Below are positions 7,508 through 13,095 of a stretch of DNA of 16,492 nt, in pieces. Numbering within the stretch: the first letter of the stretch is position 1; each line of letters begins with the position of its first letter. The notes beneath the pieces are model-generated. The model was not told the origin of the DNA, ran no database searches, and worked only from the letters and a program-made list of their open reading frames with translations. The translations under genes were made by a program, and so were the position numbers. The stretch covers positions 1 to 16,492 of the forward strand of contig JASLXN010000016.1 of assembly GCA_030740315.1 (NCBI GenBank). Reading direction: 5' to 3'. The DNA comes from Dehalococcoidia bacterium (GTDB lineage Bacteria > Chloroflexota > Dehalococcoidia > JACVQG01 > JAHKAY01).

Positions 7508-8272
7508 TCAGCTCTGCAGGTGCCGGCCGAAGAAGGCGAACACCTTCTGCCAGCCGTCCATGGCCTGCTGCGGCCGGTAGTTCAAACGGTCATAGTAGAA
7601 GAAGCCGTGGCCGGCCCCGTCGTACCTGTGGAACTCGTAAGTCTTGCCGTGCCTTTTCAGCTCCTGCTCGTGCTGGTCCACCTGTTCCGGTGACGGGCTC
7701 TGGTCCTCGTTGCCAAACAGGCCCAACAGCGAACAGGTCAGGTCTTTGGTGTAGTTAATGGGTGGCACCGGTTGCGCCGGCGTCAGCTCCTCCTGGGACA
7801 TTACCACCTTGCCTCCCCAGCAGTCCACCGCGGCATCGAACCCTTTAACCCGACAGGCCACCAGAAAGGCCTGGCGACCCCCTGAGCATGTGCCGATGAG
7901 GCCGACCTTTCCATTGCAATAGGGCAGCGACCGCAGGTGGCGCATGGCGGCCTCACAGTCGCCTACCACACCGTCATCGGGCACCCCCTCAGCACGCGCC
8001 CGTGCCGCCACCTCCTCGGGGCCCCCGTGGCCGAAGCGGTAATACAGGTTCGGACTCATGGCTATGTAGCCATGCTGAGCGAAGCGGCGTGCCATCTCCC
8101 GGTAAAGCTCGTCCCATCCGGGCAGATGGTGGACCAGCACAATTGCAGGGAAAGGGCCTGGCCCCAGCGGGCGTGCCATGTAGGCATTGATAAGTTCGCC
8201 GTTGTGTCCCACCATCGTGGTGGTCTCGGCCAGCATTCCCTCGTAAGCATCTGTCCTGAACTGGTTCCACAT
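7508..8272 (-). CDS. Dienelactone-hydrolase-family alpha/beta hydrolase
   Basis: A 254-residue cytoplasmic alpha/beta hydrolase related to carboxymethylenebutenolidase. The triad is visible: nucleophile Cys129 in IGTCSGG, Asp190 in FGNEDQSPSP and His222 in GAGHGFFYYD. The order and spacing fit the family, and use of Cys rather than Ser is typical of dienelactone hydrolases. The strand before the nucleophile (GKVGLIG) and PFPAIVLVHHLPGWDE near the N-terminus also match. The ATG at 8272 has GGAGGGGG just upstream. The neighbouring dehydrogenase, CoA transferases and nitroreductase suggest degradation of an organic acid or aromatic breakdown product, but dienelactone itself is not proven as substrate. 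Confidence 0.9.
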   Translation of the reverse strand: MWNQFRTDAYEGMLAETTTMVGHNGELINAYMARPLGPGPFPAIVLVHHLPGWDELYREMARRFAQHGYIAMSPNLYYRFGHGGPEEVAARARAEGVPDDGVVGDCEAAMRHLRSLPYCNGKVGLIGTCSGGRQAFLVACRVKGFDAAVDCWGGKVVMSQEELTPAQPVPPINYTKDLTCSLLGLFGNEDQSPSPEQVDQHEQELKRHGKTYEFHRYDGAGHGFFYYDRLNYRPQQAMDGWQKVFAFFGRHLQS

Positions 8273-8319
8273 GCCCCCTCCTTTCTCAGGTCCGGAAATC
8301 CGCTCTCTACGGTTTGGCC

Positions 8320-8328
8320 ATTATAGCA
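8320..8328 (-). promoter_or_regulatory. Extended -10 promoter of the hydrolase gene
   Basis: On the minus strand TGCTATAAT is a perfect extended -10 (TATAAT at 8325-8320). The -35 position falls inside a hairpin and is poor. The leader would be about 40 bases. Confidence 0.6.
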
Positions 8329-8330
8329 CG

Positions 8331-8348
8331 GCCCTGCTGAGGCAGGGC
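8331..8348. terminator. Hairpin between dehydrogenase and hydrolase genes
   Basis: The 7-base arms GCCCTGC and GCAGGGC enclose TGAG. On the minus strand it follows the dehydrogenase gene by about 40 bases and overlaps the -35 region of the next promoter. No T-run follows, so it may be a weak terminator or an operator-like element. Confidence 0.4.
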
Positions 8349-8349
8349 G

Positions 8350-8385
8350 TTCGGCTTGGTGACGGGGTTCGGCTTGGTGACGGGG
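8350..8385. repeat. Two tandem copies of an 18-bp unit
   Basis: The unit TTCGGCTTGGTGACGGGG occurs at 8350-8367 and again, identical, at 8368-8385, ending directly at the stop codon of the dehydrogenase gene (8386-8388). Confidence 0.85.
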
Positions 8386-9207
8386 TCAGGGGAAGGTGGG
8401 TAGTTCCATGTTGGCTATCAGGGAAGTGAACGGCAGATGGAGGTCCTGCGTACGGGCATACTCCAGGGCGGTCTCGATATCTTTGTAGAGCAGGTCCAGA
8501 ACGCCTGTCTCCCTGGGGGCCATCAGATCCATGTACGCCCTCCAGTTCTGGACTACCCAGCTATTGCCGGTGCTTACCTTGATGGTATCCAGAAGTTTGT
8601 CCGGCCCCAGCCCCGCTTTCCTGGCCAGGTCTATGGCCTCCCCGGCAACCAGGGTATGTGCCCACAGCATCAGGTTGTTAGCCAGCTTGGCCGCCTGGCC
8701 GGTGCCGCTTTGACCCAGGTAGAAAACATTATGACCCATAGCCTCCATGATGGGGCGACATTTCCGGTAAGCCTGCTCCTCTCCGCCGACAAAGAAGGTC
8801 AAAGTGCCCGCCTCCGCCCCCCAGGGCCCACCGCTGACGGGGGCATCCAGGACGGTGACACCTTTGCCCTTTCCTTCCCGCTCAACCTCCTCACAGAAAC
8901 TGGGGAGCAGAGTACTGGATAGCACCAGGATTTGGTCGGCCCTAATACCCTCCCACAGTCCCTGCTCTCCGAGCAGCACCTCCCCGGTCTGGGGGACATC
9001 TCTCACCATAGAGAAGACTATATCGGATGCCTCAGCCACCTCCCTGATGGTCTTGACTTCGCTGGCCCCCAAGGACTTCATCTCTTTTACCGGTTGACGG
9101 CGGGTATGGCCGCACACTGTGACCTTGTATCCATGCTTCACAAGCTGTTTCGCCATGGGAAGGCCGATATTGCCCAGGCCTATCCACCCTATTTTTTTCT
9201 TCTCCAT
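8386..9207 (-). CDS. 3-hydroxyisobutyrate-dehydrogenase-family oxidoreductase
   Basis: A 273-residue NAD(P)-dependent beta-hydroxyacid dehydrogenase. The dinucleotide motif GLGNIG is at 10-15, the substrate-loop motif DAPVSGGPWGAEAG at 121-134, and GTGQAAKLANN carries the catalytic Lys at 174. The N-terminus KIGWIGLGNIGLPMAKQL is standard. The C-terminus stops at MELPTFP, some 15-20 residues short of the usual end, and the stop codon borders an 18-bp tandem repeat; the end may have been changed by a rearrangement. The ATG at 9207 has GGGGGA upstream and lies ten bases after the stop of the chimeric relic, so both probably share a transcript. The substrate (3-hydroxyisobutyrate, tartronate semialdehyde, glyoxylate or another) is undetermined. 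Confidence 0.88.
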   Translation of the reverse strand: MEKKKIGWIGLGNIGLPMAKQLVKHGYKVTVCGHTRRQPVKEMKSLGASEVKTIREVAEASDIVFSMVRDVPQTGEVLLGEQGLWEGIRADQILVLSSTLLPSFCEEVEREGKGKGVTVLDAPVSGGPWGAEAGTLTFFVGGEEQAYRKCRPIMEAMGHNVFYLGQSGTGQAAKLANNLMLWAHTLVAGEAIDLARKAGLGPDKLLDTIKVSTGNSWVVQNWRAYMDLMAPRETGVLDLLYKDIETALEYARTQDLHLPFTSLIANMELPTFP

Positions 9208-9217
9208 GTTCCCCCGT

Positions 9218-9670
9218 TCAGATTATGACTCTCTCCTCTTTGAGACGGCCGATATCCGTCCAGGTATAGCCCAACTCCAAAAGAACCTCTTCGGTGTGCT
9301 GACCCAGCTCCGGGGCGGCGGCCCTGGCCTCGAAGGGGGCGTCATCAAACTGCATGGGGCTGACCACTACTTTGATAGGGCCGTGAAGGGGGTGTCCACA
9401 TCTATCAGGTACTGGTTGGCCACTACCTGGGGGTCGGGGGCGACCTCTGAGGCACCTTGGATAGGTGCCCACAGGGCGCCGTGCGCGTCCAGGAGTCTGC
9501 CCCACTGCTGGGCGGTCTTTGGTGGCGAAGACCTCGTCCAACACCCTGGCCACCGTTGCCGGTACGGATTCTGAGCCCTGCACCACCACTGCCCTGCCCA
9601 GCACGCCCCCATCTTTCCACAACACCACCTTTGTCCTGGCCGAACCCACATCTAAACCGGCGGCAAGCAC
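9218..9670 (-). pseudogene. Chimeric relic: BadF-type ATPase N-terminus joined to CaiB C-terminus
   Basis: Residues 1 to about 40 (AGLDVGSARTKVVLW, then GRAVVVQGSES) match the N-terminus of BadF/BadG/BcrA/BcrD-type ATPases, which activate 2-hydroxyacyl-CoA dehydratases and benzoyl-CoA reductases. From LDEVFATKDR onward it matches the C-terminal fifth of a CaiB/BaiF CoA transferase. Between about 9375 and 9515 the CaiB sequence is in another frame (AQQWGRLLDAHGALWAPIQG, then EVAPDPQVVANQYLIDVD). The original frame resumes for GPIKVVVSPMQFDDAPFEA and GQHTEEVLLELGYTWTDIG. This needs one extra base near 9510 and one missing base near 9375. The start GTG at 9670 with GGAGAGG upstream is intact. 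Neither catalytic domain is complete, so no activity is expected; possible translation would yield about 150 residues. Confidence 0.8.
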
Positions 9671-9769
9671 CCTATCCTCTCCGTTGGTAGCGCTCTAATT
9701 ATGGCGTCCTATGATAGCCATATCTTGAACATAGAGTGTAAAAGAAAGCATTCCTCCCCCGTTGGGGCG

Positions 9770-9799
9770 AGTGTAAGCTCCCGTCACTCCGCCTGTCAA
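9770..9799 (-). promoter_or_regulatory. Promoter of the chimera/dehydrogenase transcript
   Basis: On the minus strand a perfect TTGACA (9799-9794) is followed after 18 bases by TACACT (9775-9770), or after 17 by TTACAC. The leader to the GTG at 9670 would be about 90 bases. Confidence 0.6.
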
Positions 9800-9804
9800 G
9801 CCTG

Positions 9805-9825
9805 CTGCACCCATAGTGGGCACAG
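9805..9825. terminator. Hairpin after the VOC gene
   Basis: On the minus-strand RNA, nine pairs (two of them G-U) form around a three-base loop, starting 17 bases after the VOC stop codon. No T-run follows, so termination is only possible. Confidence 0.35.
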
Positions 9826-9841
9826 GACACCATCGTCTCGG

Positions 9842-10294
9842 CTACTTCAGATATGTTGTCTCGAGTATGAAACCCAGGACGCTCTCGGTGTCCATGTAGC
9901 TGTAGCCCCGCGATTCCATGGCCCCTCCCATGAGGACGCCTATCCCATGTCCGGCGAACTCCGCCACACTTTTGTCGTGGTCATCCACGGCAAACTTAAT
10001 ATGATGCAGGCCCTCGCCCTTCTGCTCCAGGAACTCCCGGTATATGCTGGGGCCTTCCAGAGGCTCAATCAGCTCCCAGGCGATGTCCCCCACCCTGGCC
10101 AGGGCAATCTTCATGCTGTAAGCCTCTGGCTTTCCCCGCAGCGTGCCGCTCAGGGTGGGGGGCCCCACGGTGAAGACCTTCCAGGGGCCTATGCCGACAA
10201 CACGCTGATAGTTCTCCGTAGTCTGCTCAACATCTTTGACAACCACGCAGACCTGGAGCACCTCCTTCACGGCCACCGGGGGTTTCTGTGCCAT
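9842..10294 (-). CDS. VOC-superfamily protein (glyoxalase/methylmalonyl-CoA-epimerase-like)
   Basis: A 150-residue two-module protein of the vicinal oxygen chelate fold. Module one starts VLQVCVVVKDVEQTTENYQR and ends IAWELIEP; module two starts GLHHIKFAVDDHDKSVAEF and ends LGFILETTY. The predicted metal ligands are Gln14 (where many members have His), Glu74, His98 and Glu145. The GIGPWKVF segment is typical of a broad uncharacterised subgroup that resembles methylmalonyl-CoA epimerase. I start at the ATG at 10294 because GGAGGTGA lies five bases before it; a TTG at 10306 would add four residues but destroy that spacing. Its role is unknown; the acyl-CoA-related neighbours fit an epimerase or lyase of CoA-linked intermediates. 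Confidence 0.85.
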   Translation of the reverse strand: MAQKPPVAVKEVLQVCVVVKDVEQTTENYQRVVGIGPWKVFTVGPPTLSGTLRGKPEAYSMKIALARVGDIAWELIEPLEGPSIYREFLEQKGEGLHHIKFAVDDHDKSVAEFAGHGIGVLMGGAMESRGYSYMDTESVLGFILETTYLK

Positions 10295-10380
10295 GCTCAC
10301 CTCCAAAGAGATATTTTACTGCTGCCCAGGGCCTGGTAGCATCCCTCCCAGACCTTGCGGTGCCCCGTTTGACCCTGTTC

Positions 10381-10437
10381 ACCGCCATTATAAAATAGTT
10401 GGGGGCCGGTCGACAGCGTGAAGGTGTTATGGCAGCG
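10381..10437 (-). repeat. Dispersed promoter repeat, copy D (upstream of VOC gene)
   Basis: Only the promoter half is conserved. It shares CCGCCA-T-TA, TTGGGGGCCGGTCGACAG and especially TTATGGCAGCG with copy C. Downstream of the -10 it diverges. Confidence 0.65.
10387..10413 (-). promoter_or_regulatory. Promoter of the VOC gene
   Basis: On the minus strand a perfect TATAAT (10392-10387) has an upstream TCGACC (10413-10408) at 15 bases, the position of TTGACT in copies A and B. The leader would be about 86 bases. The -35 and spacing are weaker than in the other copies. Confidence 0.5.
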
Positions 10438-10476
10438 ATTGGTCCTTTCCACCCACCCGCCCACGGATTTGTATTT

Positions 10477-10494
10477 GGGGGGGGGGGGGGGGGG
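10477..10494. repeat. Homopolymer run of 18 G
   Basis: Eighteen consecutive G are followed within two bases by a C-rich stretch (CACCCCCCCC). This could form a hairpin or a quadruplex, and its exact length is likely to be uncertain in any assembly. Confidence 0.9.
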
Positions 10495-10612
10495 CCACCC
10501 CCCCCTAGGCCCCCCTGCAGGTCCGGGACGATGCCATTGCGCCCATCGGACTCCAATAGGAAATGTGCTATCGGAGGGGCACCACCCCTACATGCTCCAG
10601 ACCCCCAGGGGG

Positions 10613-10633
10613 TTCGGGGGCTTCGCCCCCGAA
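10613..10633. repeat. GC-rich palindromic repeat unit
   Basis: TTCGGGGGC-TTC-GCCCCCGAA forms nine perfect pairs around a three-base loop. Together with the preceding CCCCCAGGGGG it resembles the palindromic block upstream of argD (2739-2769), suggesting a family of short intergenic palindromes. Confidence 0.6.
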
Positions 10634-10751
10634 GGAATGTACCGGGCGGGTGAGCGGGAAAGTGATGACCGTTGTGCAAGGGCGGATGATTGCGCCTGCT
10701 GCCGCCTGGTAGCCTCACCACCAACCCCCAGGGGCGGGGCAAGCGCCGCCT

Positions 10752-10811
10752 CTACCTAAAACCCTGTGTCGAGGTAATACCGCGGTTGAGAGCAGCTTCG
10801 AAGCAGGCCAC
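10752..10811 (-). CDS. Possible 19-codon leaderless frame in repeat copy B
   Basis: A GTG lies six bases after the -10 of copy B and opens 19 codons ending in TAG. The peptide (ACFEAALNRGITSTQGF after the start) aligns without gaps to the first residues of ArgJ (ASFESVSNGSVTSPRGF): 9 of 19 positions are identical. It could be a leader peptide, or a dead copy of the argJ start. Confidence 0.25.
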   Translation of the reverse strand: MACFEAALNRGITSTQGFR

Positions 10812-10850
10812 TCAGCCAATATACTGCCGTATTTGGGGGGCAGTCAACGG
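10759..10850 (-). repeat. Dispersed promoter repeat, copy B
   Basis: It shares TTGGGGGGCAGTCAAC exactly with copy A and the pattern around CCACTC-GCCA. By my count 38 of the 54 bases of the first 18 codons match argJ. It lies between the second SCO gene and the VOC gene. Confidence 0.7.
10818..10847 (-). promoter_or_regulatory. Promoter in repeat copy B
   Basis: On the minus strand TTGACT (10847-10842), an 18-base spacer and TATATT (10823-10818). No full-length gene follows directly; the next gene is the VOC gene, about 520 bases away and behind promoter D. Confidence 0.5.
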
Positions 10851-10903
10851 GGGGAGGCGATTATAGGAGCAGGATGGCTCAAATGGTCCTTCGTCGGGCC
10901 TTT

Positions 10904-11590
10904 CTACTGGTGGGTAAGAAGGGTACGTATGTCCTCAACCAGATGGCCGGGGTCAAATCCCTCGGAGGGAACATAGGCGGCCTGGGTTACCCCCTGCTGG
11001 TCTATCAGATAGGCCACGACGGTGTGTTCCACGATATACCCCGTGTGACCGGTATGGCCCTCTTGCATATCCATGCCTTCCTGGCCTTCCTGGCCTTCCT
11101 GGGGCATAGCAGTGCCCTCAGTTGCCGGAGCAGGCATATCCGTCACCTTCCTCACCACTATGTTATAGCTCGCCCACACCGGCTCCAGTTCAGCTCGGGG
11201 GCCCGTGAGAAAGATAAGGCCCTGGGGCGTTGGGAACGCCTCCACATATACCGCCGCCGTCTCTGGCGTGTCCCTCTCTGGGTCCAGACTCGCCGCCATA
11301 AAGTGCACCTGCCCGACTTCTTGAGGAGTAAGCTGGTCTGCTGCCCGTTTCAGATGGAGGCTAATGAGGGGACAGGCGGTGGTGCAGTTGGAGTAAAGAA
11401 AGGTGAGGACCACCAGGTCACCACGGAAATCGCCCAACTGCACGCTTTCCCCCTGCTGGTTGGTGAGGGCGAAGCCGGCAGCGGGCGTGGGCGTTATCTG
11501 CCACCCGTGAAGGGTAGGTCCCCCCTGGCAACCGGCTGCCAGCGCACTCATGCCAATTAGCACAGCCATTACCATAAATGGCAATCTCAT
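10904..11590 (-). CDS. SCO1/SenC-type copper/redox lipoprotein
   Basis: A 228-residue exported lipoprotein of the SCO1/SenC thioredoxin-like family, which delivers copper to cytochrome oxidase or acts in thiol redox. The signal peptide ends in lipobox LAAGC (Cys21). The copper motif CTTAC is at Cys69 and Cys73, and the third ligand His189 lies in VEHTVVAYLID, so all three are present. Between about 162 and 183 is an insert with three QEG repeats followed by MDMQEGHTGHTG, rich in Met and His, which could bind more copper. I start at ATG 11590, preceded by AAGGAG; a GTG at 11608 would overlap the upstream gene by ten bases. It is the second of two tandem SCO genes. Confidence 0.9.
   Translation of the reverse strand: MRLPFMVMAVLIGMSALAAGCQGGPTLHGWQITPTPAAGFALTNQQGESVQLGDFRGDLVVLTFLYSNCTTACPLISLHLKRAADQLTPQEVGQVHFMAASLDPERDTPETAAVYVEAFPTPQGLIFLTGPRAELEPVWASYNIVVRKVTDMPAPATEGTAMPQEGQEGQEGMDMQEGHTGHTGYIVEHTVVAYLIDQQGVTQAAYVPSEGFDPGHLVEDIRTLLTHQ
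11076..11102. repeat. Three tandem 9-bp units inside the SCO gene
   Basis: CCTTCCTGG occurs three times in a row and encodes the QEG repeats. A multiple of three keeps the frame, so the number of units may vary between strains. Confidence 0.9.
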
Positions 11591-11598
11591 CCCTCTCC

Positions 11599-12231
11599 TT
11601 AGTGACACAATGGCAGGGTTAGCAAGTTGTCCTCCAATAGTAGCAGGCGGATATTGTGGCGCAGGTCGTCAGGTGTGAATTCTCCAGCAGGCATATAGGC
11701 CCGGAGTCTCCCCTTGGGGTCTATCAGCGCCAGCCGTGTGCCCTCTCCTGTGGCCCCGACTCCTGCCCTCGGTATGTCATAGCTGTTCCACACTGACTCC
11801 ACATCTTCCTGGGATCCGGTAAGGAAATAGAAGTTATTGGGCATCGCCCACTGGTGATAGAATTCGGCGGCCTTCTCAACGGTATCCGTTTCCGCGGTCG
11901 TGGTAACAGCCAAAAAAGCCACTCGTCCCGCCTCTTGTAAGTTGCTCATCTGGCCTGATGTCTCATGTAATCTCTTGGCGATGGACTGGCAGTCGGCAGA
12001 GCAAGTTGTACTCATAAAGGTGAGGACCACTACTTTCCCCTGGAGTTCCCCCAAACTCAACCGCTGCCCAGACTGGGCGGTAAGCTGGAAATCGGCCGCC
12101 ACAGTAAGCTTTGTTCCCTGCACTCCCCGGAGTGTGGGAACCCCAGCGATGGTATTCAGCAGACTGCAGCCCGACAGTACCAGGAAGACCAGGAGAAGCA
12201 AAACAGCAAAGCTAAGGCGTGTTCTGCTCAA
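11599..12231 (-). CDS. SCO1/SenC-type lipoprotein lacking the copper histidine
   Basis: A 210-residue exported lipoprotein with signal peptide SRTRLSFAVLLLLVFLVLSG and lipobox LSGC (Cys22). The thioredoxin-like fold follows: VVVLTFMSTTCSADCQS holds the CxxxC pair (Cys77, Cys81). The segment that holds the conserved His in SCO1 (EHTVVAYLID in its neighbour) reads GEGTRLALID, so that ligand is missing. It may therefore act as a thiol-disulfide reductase rather than a copper carrier (inference). The start shown is TTG at 12231, which gives a normal signal peptide; a TTG at 12267 would add 12 residues without a binding site. The downstream SCO gene begins within ten bases, and the pair looks like a diverged tandem duplication. 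Confidence 0.85.
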   Translation of the reverse strand: MSRTRLSFAVLLLLVFLVLSGCSLLNTIAGVPTLRGVQGTKLTVAADFQLTAQSGQRLSLGELQGKVVVLTFMSTTCSADCQSIAKRLHETSGQMSNLQEAGRVAFLAVTTTAETDTVEKAAEFYHQWAMPNNFYFLTGSQEDVESVWNSYDIPRAGVGATGEGTRLALIDPKGRLRAYMPAGEFTPDDLRHNIRLLLLEDNLLTLPLCH

Positions 12232-12293
12232 ATGTCTATTCCATCCTGCAGTTTGTTCGAGGTGCAAGGGCCCACTTTATCGCTGTAATCTAA

Positions 12294-12302
12294 ATTGTAC
12301 CA
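12294..12302 (-). promoter_or_regulatory. Possible extended -10 promoter for the SCO pair
   Basis: On the minus strand TGGTACAAT fits an extended -10 (TACAAT at 12299-12294), giving a leader of about 56 bases. No good -35 is seen. Confidence 0.4.
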
Positions 12303-12311
12303 CTATGGTAC
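12297..12311. promoter_or_regulatory. Operator-like inverted repeat before the SCO genes
   Basis: GTACCA-CTA-TGGTAC is a perfect 6-base inverted repeat overlapping the possible extended -10. Its position suits a repressor or metal-responsive regulator, but no regulator gene is in the window. Confidence 0.35.
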
Positions 12312-12359
12312 CCTTGCTGCCATTTCAGGCCGCCCTACCGCCTGAATACACCTTCACTC

Positions 12360-12461
12360 TCACCGTAAGAGAGAGAAAGAGCCGGTAATATAGCAGGATC
12401 GGCCTTTAAGCCCCGTGGCAAGGTTATGCCACCGTTGGGAATATCTCTTTAAAGAAACCAT
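12360..12461 (-). CDS. Possible 33-codon leaderless frame in repeat copy C
   Basis: An ATG lies six bases after the -10 of copy C and opens 33 codons, ending in TGA. The first bases resemble the argJ start, but a one-base insertion shifts the frame, so the peptide (VSLKRYSQRWHNLATGLKG after the Met) does not resemble ArgJ. It is basic. It may be a leader peptide or noise. Confidence 0.2.
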   Translation of the reverse strand: MVSLKRYSQRWHNLATGLKGRSCYITGSFSLLR

Positions 12462-12520
12462 TCCGCCACTTTACCGCTGTATTGGGGAGCAGGCAACAGA
12501 ATCAAGGTCTTATGGCAGCG
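12408..12520 (-). repeat. Dispersed promoter repeat, copy C
   Basis: It shares AAGCCCCGTGGC, CCGTTGG, CCGCCACT and the spacing of promoter and start codon with copy A, and TTATGGCAGCG with copy D. It lies between the ferredoxin gene and the SCO genes. Confidence 0.75.
12468..12496 (-). promoter_or_regulatory. Promoter in repeat copy C (upstream of SCO genes)
   Basis: On the minus strand TTGCCT (12496-12491), a 17-base spacer and TAAAGT (12473-12468), followed by GGCGGA and an ATG. It could drive the SCO pair with a 230-base leader. Confidence 0.5.
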
Positions 12521-12530
12521 TTTGTGCCCC

Positions 12531-13082
12531 CTACTCCTTGGGGTTGAACAGGACAGAGGGGTTTACCTCATCGGAGTAGGCGAAGCCCTGTGCGTGACTG
12601 TTCCTCCCATACCGGGCCTGTAGCTCCTCCAGGGGGCCGTAGTCCAGGGCGCGCACCGGGCAGCTCCCCACGCATACCGGGTCCTTGCCCTGGCCCAGCC
12701 GCTCCTGGCAGAAATCGCACATATCCATCTTGGGGTTGTCCCCAACGCCGAACTGGGGGGCATCGTAGGGGCAGGCCTTCAGGCACATGTCGCACTTGTC
12801 ACCGCCCAGGCACTTCTCCTTGTCCACCATCATGATGCCGTCCTGGGGACGCTTGGTGATGGCCCCCACCGGACAGGCCCCGGCGCATGAGGGCTGGGCG
12901 CAGTGGTAGCATGAAGTTGTCAGAAAGGACACGGATACATCAGGGAAGCCGCCCGTCTCCTGGGTATAGACCTGGCGGCGGGAGGCAGGGCCGGCCGATA
13001 TATCGTGCCAGTCCTTGCAGGCCACGGCGCAGGTGAAGCAACCGGTGCAGCGGGTCTGGTCAAAGTAAAATCCCATGTTCAT
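12531..13082 (-). CDS. DmsB-like four-cluster ferredoxin subunit
   Basis: A 183-residue electron-transfer subunit of DMSO-reductase-family enzymes, expected to carry four [4Fe-4S] clusters. Sixteen cysteines fall in four groups: 12, 15, 18, 22; 58, 61, 66, 70; 91, 97, 100, 104; and 122, 125, 137, 141. The third group is unusual: CLGGDKCDMCLKAC has five residues between its first two cysteines instead of two. No signal peptide or membrane segment is present. The ATG at 13082 has GGGGGGAG upstream and lies 13 bases after the stop of the molybdoenzyme gene, so the two are surely cotranscribed. DmsB-type annotation is secure; the electron partner is unknown, as no membrane anchor subunit is nearby. 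Confidence 0.93.
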   Translation of the reverse strand: MNMGFYFDQTRCTGCFTCAVACKDWHDISAGPASRRQVYTQETGGFPDVSVSFLTTSCYHCAQPSCAGACPVGAITKRPQDGIMMVDKEKCLGGDKCDMCLKACPYDAPQFGVGDNPKMDMCDFCQERLGQGKDPVCVGSCPVRALDYGPLEELQARYGRNSHAQGFAYSDEVNPSVLFNPKE

Positions 13083-13095
13083 AGCCGCTCCCCCC

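Larger units (their letters stand above)
10307..10903. other. Gene-free gap upstream of the VOC gene
   Basis: No gene of recognisable kind lies here apart from a possible 19-codon frame. It contains promoter repeats D and B, an 18-base run of G, and a palindromic block at 10601-10633 whose main hairpin (10613-10633) has nine pairs around TTC. A minus-strand frame crossing most of it is low-complexity (proline, glycine and arginine) and is not supported. Confidence 0.6.

Noticed and set aside
9701..10339. Plus-strand open frame of 212 codons
   Set aside because: It is the antisense shadow of the VOC gene, whose family motifs are clear.
10227..10742. Minus-strand open frame of 171 codons across the intergenic gap
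   Set aside because: It is low-complexity, runs through the G run, palindromes and a promoter repeat, and overlaps the VOC start in another frame.
10818..10847. Repeat copies as CRISPR repeats or a transposon with terminal inverted repeats
   Set aside because: Copies are far apart, diverged and without regular spacers, and I see no matching inverted ends.
10874..11560. Plus-strand open frame of 228 codons
   Set aside because: Antisense to the SCO gene that has lipobox and CxxxC; no recognisable domain.
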